DNA from: Jaapia argillacea MUCL 33604 | Lineage: Eukaryota; Basidiomycota; Agaricomycetes; Jaapiales; Jaapiaceae | Direction of reading: 5' to 3' | Assembly (NCBI GenBank): GCA_000697665.1 | Contig: KL197724.1 | Span: forward strand, 700,695 to 764,694 | DNA: 64,000 bases | In this document: positions 33,247-45,677 of the stretch, one piece after another | Layout of the letters: each line of letters starts with the position of its first letter | Numbering within the stretch: position 1 is the stretch's first letter | Made by a program: the position numbers and the translations under genes | The notes under the pieces: generated by a model | The model's database searches: none | Seen by the model: only the letters and a program-made list of their open reading frames with translations | What the model was told of the DNA's origin: nothing

Positions 33247-33922
33247 GGATAATGCTATTGGGAAACCCCAGTTGCTGCTGAAAACCCGGGTTTAGCGAGA
33301 AACCGTCAAGTCAACGAAAGCTGACGAAACTCAGGAAGGGTTGTTGATCCCCGAATCCAGGGATTCCGGGCGGCGTCAAGCCCGAGGATGCCTTGATTCT
33401 AGTTGGCGAAGATTGATGCCGGGATTTCCCGAGAAGCGCCAACCACGCCAGCTCGATGACAACGTCACGAACATCGGTTAGCACAGCGGTAAAATAGTCG
33501 CGCTCGTCGTTGTCGACGACGGCGGCGGTCTCTTTGTTGATAATCGATAAATTGGTAATCTGATCCACCATTCAATGATTAAATGCAGATATGTGTGATT
33601 TTGTAATTAGTGTATAATTGTTTAAGTCAAATTGTCGTCGAATTTTAACGTCGTCGACAACGACGAGCGCGACTATTTTACCCTGTGCTAACCGATGTTC
33701 GTGACGTTGTCATCGAGCTGGCGTGGTTGGCGCTTCTCGGGAAATCCCTGCATCAATCTTCGCCAACTAGAATCAAGGCACCCTCGGGATTTACGCCGCC
33801 CGGAATCCCTGGATTCGGGGATCAGCAACCCTCCCTGACTTTCGTCAGCTTTCGTTGACTTGGCGGTTTCTCGCTAAACCCGGGTTTTCAGCGGAAACTG
33901 GGGTTTCTCGATAGCATTATCC
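33247..33922. mobile_element. Mutator-like foldback MITE
   Basis: A 676-bp non-autonomous DNA transposon. Arms of about 275 bp (33247-33521 and 33649-33922) are inverted copies with roughly 95% identity by eye, beginning GGATAATGCTAT at both ends. The 127-bp spacer is AT-rich. It is flanked by a perfect 9-bp target duplication CTGAAAATG (33238-33246 and 33923-33931). Long terminal inverted repeats plus a 9-bp duplication are the hallmark of Mutator-like elements. No transposase is encoded; small frames inside are incidental. High arm identity and a perfect duplication point to a young insertion. Confidence 0.9.
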
Positions 33923-34080
33923 CTGAAAATGGAACTCAAATCGACCGAGATAAATCAACACAGCCTACTGTTCGGACGAACTTACAAAAGGTTCTACAAA
34001 CAAACATATCAACACGACAAGATGTAAAGTCACAAACCCCAAATGAAGACCATAAACACAACCATAGCACAACACCCATC

Positions 34081-35828
34081 TCATAGAAACGCATACGCAT
34101 ATAAACTCCTTCCCCCCATATCACCCTTTGTCCTTGGCGTAACCTTCACAATAGGCTCAACGCGGCTCACTACCCTCCTTGGTAATCGGCGGGATGGAGA
34201 ACGTGATGGAGACGATCCAGAACGAGGACGTTGAGGGTGGTCCCACACCGATGTGCGCGTGCGGAACGAACGATGAGTTCCCGAGTAGGGGCTAAGATTC
34301 GAAGGTGCCAGTGGTGTGCGATCTGAGTCGTTGACTGGGGAGGGGTGGGGGTTGGAAGGGGCTTGACCAGCCTTAGTAGGCGTTTGAACTTGCATTGGCA
34401 CGAGGTGGTCTTGGAGGGTGAACGAGGAGAAGGATTGAGACAGCTCAACCTCGGAACCTGACTCGTCTTCTCCGTCTCCCTCAGCGACGTATTGCTCTCT
34501 GTCGGAGTCTCCGATCACCGACCATTCATCCTCTGGAATCGCTGAATCAGCGCCGGAAGGAGGGGGAACATGGGGAAGTAATGCAGGCGAGCTCGGAGTT
34601 GAAGTTTCTCTTATGGCCTCCAACCCCTCTGGACGTGAAGTCTCTTCTCGTTCGTCGATATCGGACCCGAGTATGCTATCCTCGACATCAGAAGAGGAGA
34701 AATCGTTGGAAGTGAGCTCATGGGCAGAGAGTTCCGAAAGGTCGGTTACTGGTGGGGTATCGAGGGAGGTTTGGGCTAAGCGGTCAGGGCGGGTTACGTT
34801 GGGGCGCAGGAGGTAAGTGAGGCGCTGGCCTGTCGTATCTTTGCCTGGAGTAGATGGGTTAGAGTTGAGGGCAGCAGTGACGGAAACAGGTGAAGAACTT
34901 GAAGGACACGAAGACAGTAAATGCGTTGATGGTAACGGTACTGTGGGGAAGAATAAGGGGAGAAAGATGATACGTACTGAAACTGACTACCTCATGATAT
35001 CTGGCACAACAATGTACCACATATCGCGCAAAAGGGTCGTCGGAAATCTCCCACACCAATTGTAGCGGCGTGCGAGAGACCTCTTTGATGGTATCAAGGC
35101 CGCCAACGAGTGTCGTCGAGTCCTCAGTCGCACCTGTCCGATCGGTGATATTGGCATCCGGTGAGAGAAGTACACCACCCTCAGACAGCCAGTTGACCAT
35201 CTCCGCTTCGATAACACTAACAAGGTATTCCCCCCTTGGGCCGGATTTCTTGAGATCTCGTCGCATACCTGCTCCGAGATAAGCAGCAGTCAATTGAGCA
35301 TCAGGTGGGTCCCGGGGCGAGAGTCATTCCAGCCCACCTTTGATGCTCAAAGAGAATCTTCCTGCGTTAGCAGAGATAGGATCTGTCGTCGGGGTGGCAA
35401 CATTCCCAAGCTTCGTGTTCCTCGAGAGATAGTGGGGAAGAGGTTCAGGGAAGGTGGAACGGGGAGTTGGTACAGTCAGGGAGAAATCTTTCTTCGTTGC
35501 CAAAACGATGTGAGGGTTGTCCGTGAACCGAGCTGAGTGACACGTAGCAAGATGCCTCAGAAGTGCGGGGATAAGGATGGGGGCTTGGAAACCGACCGTT
35601 TTCTTTACGCCTGATCCAGCGTTTCCCTTCTTTATCATCTCTAGTTTTCTTCTTGGTTGCAGAACTTTCGCCTGTGCCCTGGGCTCTTGGTACCTCGGAA
35701 CGAAGATGAGCAAACTTGGAGGAGAGACCAGGGTTTCTGAGGATTGCTGGGAATGACATTGGGATGGGACCGGTGTCTTCCAACGAAGGCTTTGTAGTGG
35801 TAGAATCGAGGGCTATGGTGTCGGCCAT
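34081..35828 (-). CDS. R3H-type protein with R3H-associated N-terminal domain
   Basis: Four exons (35828-35597, 35532-35338, 35268-34978, 34844-34081) give 493 residues. The N-terminal third has GKRWIRRKENARFTDNPHIV made by splicing, matching my memory of the R3H-associated domain. It is followed by SANAGRFSLSIKGMRRDL and a segment EMVNWLSEGGVLLSPDA. Around residues 220-245 an R3H-like motif appears: FARYVVHCCARYHEVVSFS (Arg-x3-His and the terminal SFS). R3H domains bind single-stranded nucleic acids. The C-terminal half is acidic then Ser/Arg-rich and disordered. All junctions keep phase. The domain names are from recollection of pattern and should be treated as moderate confidence; the gene model itself is firm. 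Confidence 0.7.
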
Positions 35829-36138
35829 GGCTGATATAAGGGCTCGAAGGTTGTGTGAAGAAAGTGAGAGGGAAAAGGGGGATTTATGGACGGGTTTAGA
35901 TGAGTCGAAGCTTCCGAGTTCCGAGAGTTTGACAGCTCCGAGCGGTTAACCAATCTTATCATCGCGCACGTGGGTCACAGCCACCGGTATCAGTTTTTGT
36001 TAGCACACTGCTGTCGGCCAGGGTGTTCTGTTCAACTTCTCTGCCAAAGGGTGGGACAGACTCGAGACGAAGGCAAACATGTCTTCAACCACAGAGGAGA
36101 TGTTGCCGCGATATACATATGCATAAATACTTTACACT
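35829..36138. other. Short intergenic spacer
   Basis: 310 bp between tandem minus-strand genes: the promoter of the R3H gene and the 3' flank of the chitin synthase. No features seen. Confidence 0.3.
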
Positions 36139-39100
36139 CTAGCCTGTGAACATTCGGGCCACTAGATACATTGTAGAGCCCACGAAACGCTGCAGAATAC
36201 CCATTAGCCTCAGGACGGAACGAAGGCAGAAAAAGCACTCACAATGGAACTAGTTATTGCTACAAAGGACAGGATGAACGTCATGTATGCTTTCGTTGTC
36301 GTAACATGACTTCCATTGAACGTGCCTGATGAATCGCCCCCACCCAAAATAGCTGCTATCAGCAGGCCCTACTCGAAAAATATGGTTAGATATGGTAGGA
36401 AAATCATTCAGTCAACATACGTTGGACAAGACCCATGCGAGAAGGACCTGAAAGGAGAACATTGACGAGGTTGAACATTAGTTCAGACAAGACGAAGCTC
36501 CACTCACGTTGGTCCTAACACTTGCATAGTAGTCCTTAGCGACCTGCTCCTGTTCGGCCACACTCAAGTTCTCAGCTCCCTTCCCCTTCTCGACTACATC
36601 AACTTTACGATTCTTCAAGTTCTGTAGAGCCTCGACATATAGCTCATTCACATCGGCTGGCTCTGCCAGAACTTCCACGTCTACTTGCGAGTGTTTGTCT
36701 TGGACTACAACACCGAGGTCGGTTTCTGGTGTGGTGTCTTGTTTGGTACCCCAGGATATCTGAAAGGGTGGACTGGTCAGTAAAAGCGAAGATAATAAAA
36801 TGGATGAGGGACCCACGTCGTCGAGGTTGCAAAATGCATAACTACACCAATCGTCCACAGGAAGATGAGAAAAGGGATAGACATTGCGACTGGTCGACTC
36901 ACATGGAAAGAACGTTGATATAGGCCGGCGAGAGGAACATATAAGGCAAGAAGCTCGTAAACATATGCCATGGGTCAAACGCCAACAAACTTGCAAACGT
37001 GTAGACTGCTCTCAGCGTCAGTCTTGCGAGGCCAAACTTGGGGATTAAGACAAGGGAACCTACCGCCATATGTCGCAATGACACTAAAAAGCATCACAGA
37101 ATATGCTCCTCCACCGATACGAGCAGCTTGAATGCCGCACATAACCGCCGAAAAGAAGACGTAGAGCATCAGGACGGCGAAGATGATGACGGTTAACTTG
37201 TATTTCCATTGCGCTCTAAGAAATTATCAGCGTCAGGAGAGTTGGAGCAGCTGAGCGAAAGGAGGATGGCGTACGCTCGAGGTTTGTTCCCCATCGAGAA
37301 CAGGAAGCAGGCAACCACAAGAGACGACATGAGGTACTACGTGCCATCCGACATCGTCCATTAATGAGCAAAGAACGAGGAGTGAGGCGCCGTACCTGAA
37401 TGAGGGAGTTGGCATACTGAATGCCTTTCAACTTGAATACAGGTGATTCCAGGGAAGATGTAAGAATGATCTGCACCTTCTCTCAGTAGCCAAATATCGA
37501 GATAACGAACATCATGACTTACGAAGAATAAGTAGAAGTTGCCCTATAATGCCCGTGTCCCTTAGCGGCTAAAAATCCAGAAGATCCGGGACACTCACAA
37601 TGGCAAACCACGAAAAAATCAAATTAATGATGTTGTACACCGTTTCGATCATCAACATTGTTTTTCTCCCAACGCTGTGGCCAGACCGCAGAATTTGACC
37701 AGCGTGAGCAATGGCGTAGGTAGCTGCGAAGAATGACCCGTTCAGCCATCGCCGTCGTTGACTGATGAACTCGGGCAGAGCGTCGGGGACATCTGTCTCT
37801 CCGATAGCGCTCTTGACATAGCGGAGTACCCTGATCACTGCCGCGTGAGAGAAGGGTCAGACAAGAGGCAAGGGTCAGCTCACCAGTTTGAGTTGGCTTT
37901 GGCTATCAATTCGAAACACAGAATACGCTGCGCAACTACGTTGAACAGCGCACGGAGTTGAGTTCAGCGACTAGTACTCACATCTTCTGCCAAGTCTAAT
38001 GCAAAGTGATTTAGTCTCGTAAACTTTATCATGAGTGGATGAGCGCCTACACATGTTCGAGGTGAAAATATCAGTGTCCCGACCATGCAACACCTCTCCT
38101 TTGAAGTATGACGCTAAAGGGCCACTTCCAGGACTGTCATTCTGCAAGGCGATATACCTATTCCATGGTCAACAGTGCAACCCCGGATCAAGGCGGAGGT
38201 ACCTACCGATACGCAGAAAACGCTCCAGGCTAAGGACAGGACTCAGGACATGCTGGAAGAAGCGGAGGACGAAACTTACAAGCACGCTAATATAGCCAAA
38301 CATACTCTCCGTCGGCTTGTCCAAAATATTGCTGACTTTATACTCAAAATTCTGAGCGGCCACTACATAGAACCGTCAATGTTTGCCTGTCGTAAGATGT
38401 CAAAGTCTCATACCAAGTGGGTTCAAGAGGAGGGACCATGATTTTCCCTTGTACGCAGCAATCTCACCACAAGCACCACCAACATTCGAGCTGAGATCGA
38501 ACGTCTTCCAGAGGTGGTAAATGCTTTTGGGACCAGGCCTTGTTCCGACATCTAAGAGGACGCATATATTGGGCTATTCCAACGCAATATGCCTTCGTGA
38601 GCAAACTGCCAGGTTAATACCGCGTATAATATAAACATACCTGAAGCACTGGACCAAAAGCGTTGAAAAACCATCGATGACTGTTAATCTTCTTCATATT
38701 CCGTTCTTTCAAGCAGAAGAGAATTTGAGTCGGCACAATTCCCTTGTCAGGGTACTTGAAATGGAGTTTGGGGTCTAGGGCAAATGAGGTAGTGTATTCG
38801 AAAAGATGGGCGGTGACAGTTTTATCATTGATGCCATTCTTCATGTGGTCTCCGGGTTGGTACACCCCGAGGAGGGTAAGACAGTCGAGAACTCGGGGGT
38901 GGATCTTCTTGCGACCATCAGCTACTATGCAGACGACGACCTGGAAGAAGATGTCAGACGGTACGGGCGAGAAGAAGGTATTAGAGGAGACCTTCTTCCA
39001 GGCATCTTGTCCCCATGTTCGAGAGTTCTTCCGCGAGCATAAGTGTTGAATGTTCTGCATAACGCCGTACAACGTCCGGCAGAACAGAACTTCGTCTTCC

Positions 39101-40355
39101 TGTGACAGAGTTCACGCATCAATATACTGCCCCTCAATGAAGGAAAAATACCGCTTACGTTGTACATCGTGATAACAATAAACAACTCGGTCGTCCTCCC
39201 CCACTCGTTTTGTCTCAACGAAAACCCACTCTTCTCGAAGTCATCCGGATCGCAAGTGACGGCAGTATACCTAGTCTTCATCATCTCATGCTCTCCGTAC
39301 CTCGGCAGAATCAATTTGGGTGGCACGTCCAACTCTACGACCAAATTCCCGTTTGTCAACTGAACTTGACGTTTCGTCTTGTGCCGACGATGAATCCGTC
39401 CTGAAGGCGCTGGACCAAAGTGGAGTGTAGGTAAGGGGGTTTGGGGACCAGACGAGGTTGTCATGGGCGATTTTAAGCTTTGGTCGGTAGGCGGGTGTTC
39501 GACAGCTGTTGCGTCGAGGTATTGAGAGTATTCGCCTGAAAGGGCAGCTTTCTCTGGGTCGTATGGTAGATGATTATGGTTGATATATTGAATACTCTCG
39601 TCTCCAACAATGTGGTAATCTTCATCGTCACCGAAAGGAGTAGGTGAACGAGATCGCGGAGGAGGATGAAAAGAAGCGCGAGAGTATGTGCCGGAGGCGT
39701 AAGCTTCAGTGTCGTGATGAAAATGGTCGATTCCAGCTGGGGGTACCTGTGAATCTGGTCTCTGGTACATGTCTGAACCCGGTGGGATCATGTTGGGATA
39801 CACGGGAGGTAACGGTAAAGGGGGAGGTTGGGAAGGTAGAAACTGCAAGTTTGGCGGATACATTTGTGACATCGGTTTCTCTGGATAGTATCCAGTTTCG
39901 GGTGTATCATAGGTGAACGGGTCGTTTGGAGGGTGTGGCATCAAGTCGTTCCACACCAAAGGTTCGCCGGACTGGATAGTCGGTAGGTAGGGGGCTGGAG
40001 AAGGCTCACGATATTCGTCCTCGATCTTCTTGAATTCCGCATCCAAGTACCCTCTCTGCTCTACCATAGTCGCTGCAGACGAGGCACTTTGCCTGGAAAT
40101 GGAAGCACGGTCACTGCTAAGGCTTTCCTCTGGTATTTGGGGTAAGCCTCGGGTGGGCGATCCACCCGAAAAGCGATTCTGCAGTTGTGATACCGCTCGG
40201 TCGATGAGATCGTACCCAGCGGGGGCTACAGGCGGGTCGGACAGAGAATATCTCCTGGTGTCTGATAGTTGTGACTGATTGTCTTGATAGTAAGTTTGGT
40301 CGTCCGAGTCGTCTTGTATAGTTTTGTACGTCGGTACCGGCTTTCGAAGGGGCAT
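36139..40355 (-). CDS. Chitin synthase (GT2, division 1)
   Basis: About 18 exons, roughly 1,050 residues. Exon 1 (40355-39159) codes a 330-residue disordered, Pro-rich N-tail and the start of the catalytic domain. Landmarks: [22 protein letters not shown] across the first junction, [42 protein letters not shown] made by three short exons (38362-38280, 38229-38207, 38157-38051), [15 protein letters not shown] made with a 14-nt exon (37995-37982), [20 protein letters not shown] with the QRRRW product-binding motif, then about seven TM helices. It adds GlcNAc from UDP-GlcNAc to growing chitin at the plasma membrane. The class (I-III) cannot be fixed by eye. The start at 40355 is the first ATG of the frame. 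Paired ACGCGT boxes lie upstream. Confidence 0.93.
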
Positions 40356-40463
40356 TGTTGAAATCAAGATCGTGAATTCGTCAGGAGCCGTTATAAATGG
40401 AAAATCGAGAAGTGTCGCGTAAGTCCAGGGCGAAGCTGCAAATACCGCAGCAGATGTTGTAGG

Positions 40464-40485
40464 ACGCGTCCAAGTTTCAACGCGT
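40464..40485. promoter_or_regulatory. Paired ACGCGT boxes between chitin synthase and MDM31
   Basis: ACGCGT at 40464-40469 and 40480-40485, 109-130 bp upstream of the chitin synthase start and about 195-215 bp upstream of MDM31 on the other strand. Same motif as before PRE9 and CHZ1; MBF-type control is inferred. Confidence 0.4.
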
Positions 40486-40679
40486 CACGTGGACGTATCT
40501 TTGAAAATATATTTACTTTTGGTGCTGATAAGCACTTAAACTATTTCACTTCACCAAACAACACACAGTTATCGGTTGCAAATTCCGATTTAAACTTTGA
40601 TGATGCCGACCATCCACGCCTACGCCCACAATCTGGCTGCAACGGGGCATTGAGTTGCTTCTCTGTCTTTGACCACGAC

Positions 40680-43544
40680 ATGCTGACGACAAGTACATTG
40701 TCGATGCGCTCTTTGGCTCAAGGTCGCGGTTTCCTGCGTTTGCAAAGCTCCAGTTCGGTCCGGGAAGGGGCTGTATGTGACCGATACACAACCATCCGGA
40801 ATTTCTTCAAACGAAGCAACCCTCCACGTTTGTCGACAGCTTCTTCACGGACCAAAATATGCTCTACTTCATACAACCGATTTCAGTCGATTTCAGCTGC
40901 CCCCAGGCCTAGTTACCGAATTTCTGCCAACGTCGGACGGTACGCGGCCTCCTTTCACTCTTCGTCTCGTCGTGCTGTCGATCCTCCCAAACCGGATGAA
41001 TCCACTTCTCCCAAACTCGACGCCGAACGCAACCACGACGAGTCTATTCCAGACAAACCAGGGTCCAGAGCTTCTCAAGTAGCTTCAGGCTCAGATCCCC
41101 CTAGGATAGACAACTATCCCCCACTCTTTCAACGACTTGCGTTGTCGTTACCACATCTCCATCGGCCGACTCGGGATGACTTCCTCAAAGTCGCTTCGGG
41201 GTTTTGGGAGCGATTTAGTGTCCATTTCAAGTGGATTACTATTCGGTCGTTTCGCAAGTTCAATGCAGATGATATTTCTGCGTTCGTCACTTGGTTCATC
41301 ATGAGTCAGACTCTGTGGATCTTCGTTGGAACGTTCGTCTTTTGTTTCCCTTGAAATGCTGTAATCTTTGATGGAGTTGCTTTTCACAGCACCACGTTTT
41401 TCTCAGTAATATTCGCCATTGCGAATAGTCTTCGTCTCCAAGGTATGTATCACTGGCTCCTATTCGCCTTCGAAAATTCTGCACGAAAGACCCACATTGG
41501 AATTTTGGGTATAGTGGTGTCGATGGGGCTTCACAGACCATTGGTCTCTCTGAACGCACCAGTATGACCTTGCTCGTTACGTCCTCGAGATACGACGCCT
41601 CGTACGAGATACTATGATCCAGCGTCGATACGTCGAGCCTCCAACTGGAGACACCCGCCATCTTCATTCCCTTTCGTCTGCGTGATAAGCTTGAGATCTG
41701 ACACCTTCACTCTAGAATCCGTCGCCCGAAGCATTAGTAACTATCTCACCCGTGAAACTGGCATCACAGTCATCTTCGAGTCTGCCATCGTCCCAAAATG
41801 GAAAGACTCCCGCATATCCCTCAAAAACGTCTACATCTCCCGTCGACCTCCCTCTGCGTCTGCTATCGCAGCCCCTGATCCAAAAAAGGTTGCCAAAGGC
41901 CCTCATGGGCTCGCAGTCGGCTATGACGTGAGCAACCACCCTGGCAACCATGGCGTTGTTGGAGAGGACGACGATTACGGTCCAGGCACAGTGATCGTCG
42001 GTGAGGATCACTCTGAAGATGACCTCAATTATTCGATGTTTGATTTGAACATTGACTCCATTGATGTCACGCTCTCGTTGACGAGATGGTTGGATGGTCG
42101 AGGATTGGTCAAGGACGCGGTCATTAAGGGCGTTCGTGGTGTTCTCGGTATGAGTTTTCTCCCATTCATACTCAAATACACCCTCACTCTCCGTTGACCT
42201 TCAGACCGCCGCTCAATAACGTGGGACCCAGATCACCCCCTCGACCCAGCCACCTTTCGTCATCAATCTCAAGCAGGCGATTTCGATCTCGACTCCCTCC
42301 AACTCGAAGATCTCCTAATCACTGTCTGCCAACCAGGCAACTTCAGGCCTTACACTGCCTCTATCTTCCGCGCCGATCTCAAGCGATTCCGAAAGCAATG
42401 GATGTTTTATGACTTTTTATGTGCCGAGAATGTAGTTGGGCAGTTTGATAATTGTTTGTTCAGTTTACATACGCCCCAAAGTATTGGAAGGACCACGGAG
42501 AAGGAGTTGGGTGAAGCGATGTGGGGTAGGATGGTGAGCCTGAATATCCGATTTCCTCATCTGACGGATCTCTAATTTCTCGTGTTATCCAGTCTCGTCT
42601 TCGTATCGATGGTGTCAATATCGACCACCTACAATCCATGACTACCCATGAAGGCCCCATTTCCTGGATCACGTCGGGGAAACTCGACGCCGTCCTTGAT
42701 ATCAAGTTTCCTCGAGGGGTATCCGAATCTGACGCATTCAACGTCCTTTTCGACGCTATCACCACTTCAGTTGCAGAGCATATTCCTGGGCAAAGAGAAC
42801 TTGCTAGGCCTCCTCTGAGTGCTCCTGGCGACGACGACGAAGAAGAACGAGAGGGGGAGGGTAATGAGAAGGTGGTCGTTGATATAGATCTACGGTTCAG
42901 GGATATCAAAGCCGCGGTACCTCTCTTCACCAGAGACCTTTCATATGTGAACCTAGCCCTCACAAGGACGATTGTTGCCTTCATGAAGTACGCAGTCCCG
43001 TTTCATTCATTCTGTTCCGAATCAGTCTTGATATTGGATCCCTTCCAGCGCAAACCGCACTCTTATTCCCATTCGTTGTCGAGTTGTCCAAGATTTGAGT
43101 GTGTTTGACGGATCCTGGACTGTAAGTTCACAATCATCTCGTTTGCACACGGTCTAATGCTGTCTCCTCATGTAGATGTGGGAAAGTGAGCAAAGAATTC
43201 ATTTCTTTTTGGCTTCTCCAAACTAACTCACTTGCAGCTGGCTTGACGGATGCTATTGCGGCCAAGGTTGGTCGTCGATCTTCTTGGCTTGCCTACCTAA
43301 CCTCTCTTGACAGACGTATGACGCTCTCGCCTACCACGTAACCCAAGCAAACTTCAACCGACGAATTAAGACTGTCAGCTTGTGGACCCTTCAGCAATCG
43401 GCTAGTGCTGTCCTCTCAGCTCTGAGAACGATTGTCGATCCGATGACTGCCCACCTGAAAGAAGCATATGCGAATGCACAGGCAGCCGCCTCCGCGGGCA
43501 TGGAACTTACAGTTGAACCCGGCGTTATGATTGAAGCCTCCTAA
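40680..43544 (+). CDS. MDM31: Mitochondrial inner-membrane protein Mdm31-like
   Basis: Exons 40680-41332, 41390-41442, 41716-42147, 42205-42533, 42593 onward with several small 3' exons to the stop at 43542-43544; about 740 residues. The N-terminus is Arg/Ser-rich with no acids for 60 residues, a mitochondrial presequence. The first TM region is spliced: FVTWFIMSQTLWIFVG then TTFFSVIFAIANSLRLQ. Family hallmarks are RPTRDDFLKVASGFWERF, VARSISNYLTRETGI, FESAIVPKWKDSRISLKNVY and RFRKQWMFYDFLCAENVVGQ. Mdm31/Mdm32 act in the inner membrane in mitochondrial shape, nucleoid stability and lipid (cardiolipin) balance. Intron 2 is 273 nt, five times the local norm. The start at 40680 is the first ATG that keeps the presequence. 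Confidence 0.92.
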
Positions 43545-43805
43545 GTCACAAGTGTTTCGTGGAGTAGTTCCTCTTCCCCTTCCCTATTTTCATGACCTCC
43601 ACGATACTTATTATCACGTTGCTCTGGCTAAGGACCAATAGACGCTCACTCACAAAAAGTACACTATCATCGTTGTATATAGCCGTCATTATGCTTATCT
43701 GTAGCCATAGAGCACCTCTGGCATTCACACTTTTTCGCAACTTTCTTTAGAATCTCATTTCGCTATACATTGCAAGTAATCTGACACCACCCTCTCACCA
43801 GATCC

Positions 43806-45193
43806 TTATTCCTGACCTGCGGCCATCCACTTCTTCTCGAAAGCCAAGCATCCATCGACTGCATTGATAATGGTCTCCTTCCAGTCCGTCATCTTCTCCA
43901 TCCCTAAAAACTCCCTGGCCCGAGTGGTGTCTACCACCCACCCAGTGGTGTTTGGACCATAGTTGGGAGCCTTCTTCGGGTCGACCAACCTTTCCTTCAA
44001 GTCGGGCTTCACTTCAGCGATATAGTTCACTGCATCCTCCCACTTGAACCAATAGCCACTAAGGATGAGGCGTTTGGGAGTCGAGGAAGGAGGAGCCTTC
44101 AGAGCGAGGACGTGGGCGCGTGCTGTGTCGACTACGTCCGTATATCCCGGGAAGGCGGGGTACGTGCCTTTATCGCCCTGGAGGAGATTAGCAATGTAGA
44201 AGTTTGTGCTGAGAGCGGATTCCTTGCGCGTGGGGATATCGAATCCAGGAGAGAAAGAACCAAACAGGAAGAAGGGGTTGACTGGTAATGTGATATAGAA
44301 TCAATCATTAGAATCGGAAGGAAGATACGAGATGGATCGCTCACTGGTAGTAATGTCGAGATTGGGGTGCCGCTCTCCAAACTTCCAGAGCTCTCGTTCG
44401 GCAACAGTCTTCGCTGCGAAATACACATAGGATGGGTCATCCCTTTTCGCACCCAAAGCTTCGTCCTTATTAGCGGTGTTCCAAACTGGAGAAACTAGTT
44501 TATCAGCTGACAGGTACATTCGACACTGGTAACTTGCCTCGATCAGTCAGTTCGTGCCAGGGCACTCCCGGCTTCATGACAGAGGCCATGCTACTGGTCA
44601 CGACAATCTTCTTGATACCCGCCTTTTCAGCTTGGCGTACGATGTTCAAGCAGCCTTCGACGGATCCCTAGGGCATACAGTCGGACCCATTGTGCTCTCC
44701 AGAATAAATAAGTAACGCTCACATTTATGATCTCTTCTGGAGTCCCTCCACCAGAAAAGGGAGCGGCGATATGAATCACAGCTTCGACACCTGAGCGACA
44801 TCCTCAGGGTTAACATAAAGAAGTAGAGAATAAAATGATACCTTTCAAAGCTTCCGTGGCATCGCTTGTGGCAACATCGTCGAGGAGTACAATCTCTACC
44901 TTGTCTCCATAGGCTTCCCATAGAGCTTGGACGTTGGATACCTTCCCAGAACGCACGCTCCTGTAGGATTCGAAAGAAATCCAGTTCCAAATTTGAAAGA
45001 CGGAAAAAAGACTTCACACAACGCACCCGCGGACTCGATATCCGGCTTTGAGGAGCTCATGTACGACGTTTGATCCAAGGAATCCAGAGACTCCCGTAAC
45101 CTGTAAGGATAACTTTCCGTCAGAGTCTGTAGTAGTTGATGTCTAGTGGGTTGGAAAGAGAAATCGTACGAATACGAGGGGGCTAGTTGTCAT
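43806..45193 (-). CDS. NAD(P)-dependent reductase, GRE2-like (paralogue 1)
   Basis: At least six exons. The first codes MTTSPLVF; splicing gives VTGVSGFLGSNVVHELL, the Rossmann glycine motif of extended short-chain dehydrogenases. The catalytic YxxxK is in SYVYFAAKTVAERELW. C-terminal blocks are PAFPGYTDVVDTARAHVLAL and LILSGYWFKWEDAVNYIAE. The family includes methylglyoxal/aldehyde reductase Gre2 and dihydroflavonol-4-reductase-like enzymes; the substrate cannot be read from sequence. It is in tandem with a close paralogue at 45678-47065 with the same exon layout, so a local duplication is evident. Cytosolic; no signal peptide. Confidence 0.88.
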
Positions 45194-45677
45194 GGTTGAT
45201 TGGTGTTCTGAAGTTGGAGATGGGGTACGATCTGTGGTCCCCTCGTTTTATAGACGCACAGACGCCAGAAAAGCTCTCTGGACAACGCGGGACATTCCGC
45301 TCGCATCAGGGAGCGACCATCGTGTCGCTGCGCCATCTTGGATCCGCAGCATATCGCGCAGCTACTCAATATTCGGTCGTGTGTTGGGCAGCTTGGCTTT
45401 CTTGGAGGTAGTCTGGACAATACGAAGAAGTCATCGTTGGCCTGACAATCAGCGCAGTACCAAGCCAGACAATTCATCATTGCATCATTGCCGTAACAGG
45501 AGACACAGCTGCCTAATATAGAAGTTCTACGAGGTCAAGACTCGAGAGCGACCATGATGAGCACTGGAATCAGAAGCTGAGTATTAACTATCGCGCAGGA
45601 GACGTACTACAAGACAGCATAGATTAGGACTCGCACTGACATCTCATATCATACAATACATGAGTGACGGAACGTCA
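45194..45677. other. Spacer between tandem reductases
   Basis: 484 bp holding the promoter of paralogue 1 and the 3' flank of paralogue 2. Overlapping frames on both strands have no domain. Nothing else seen. Confidence 0.35.
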
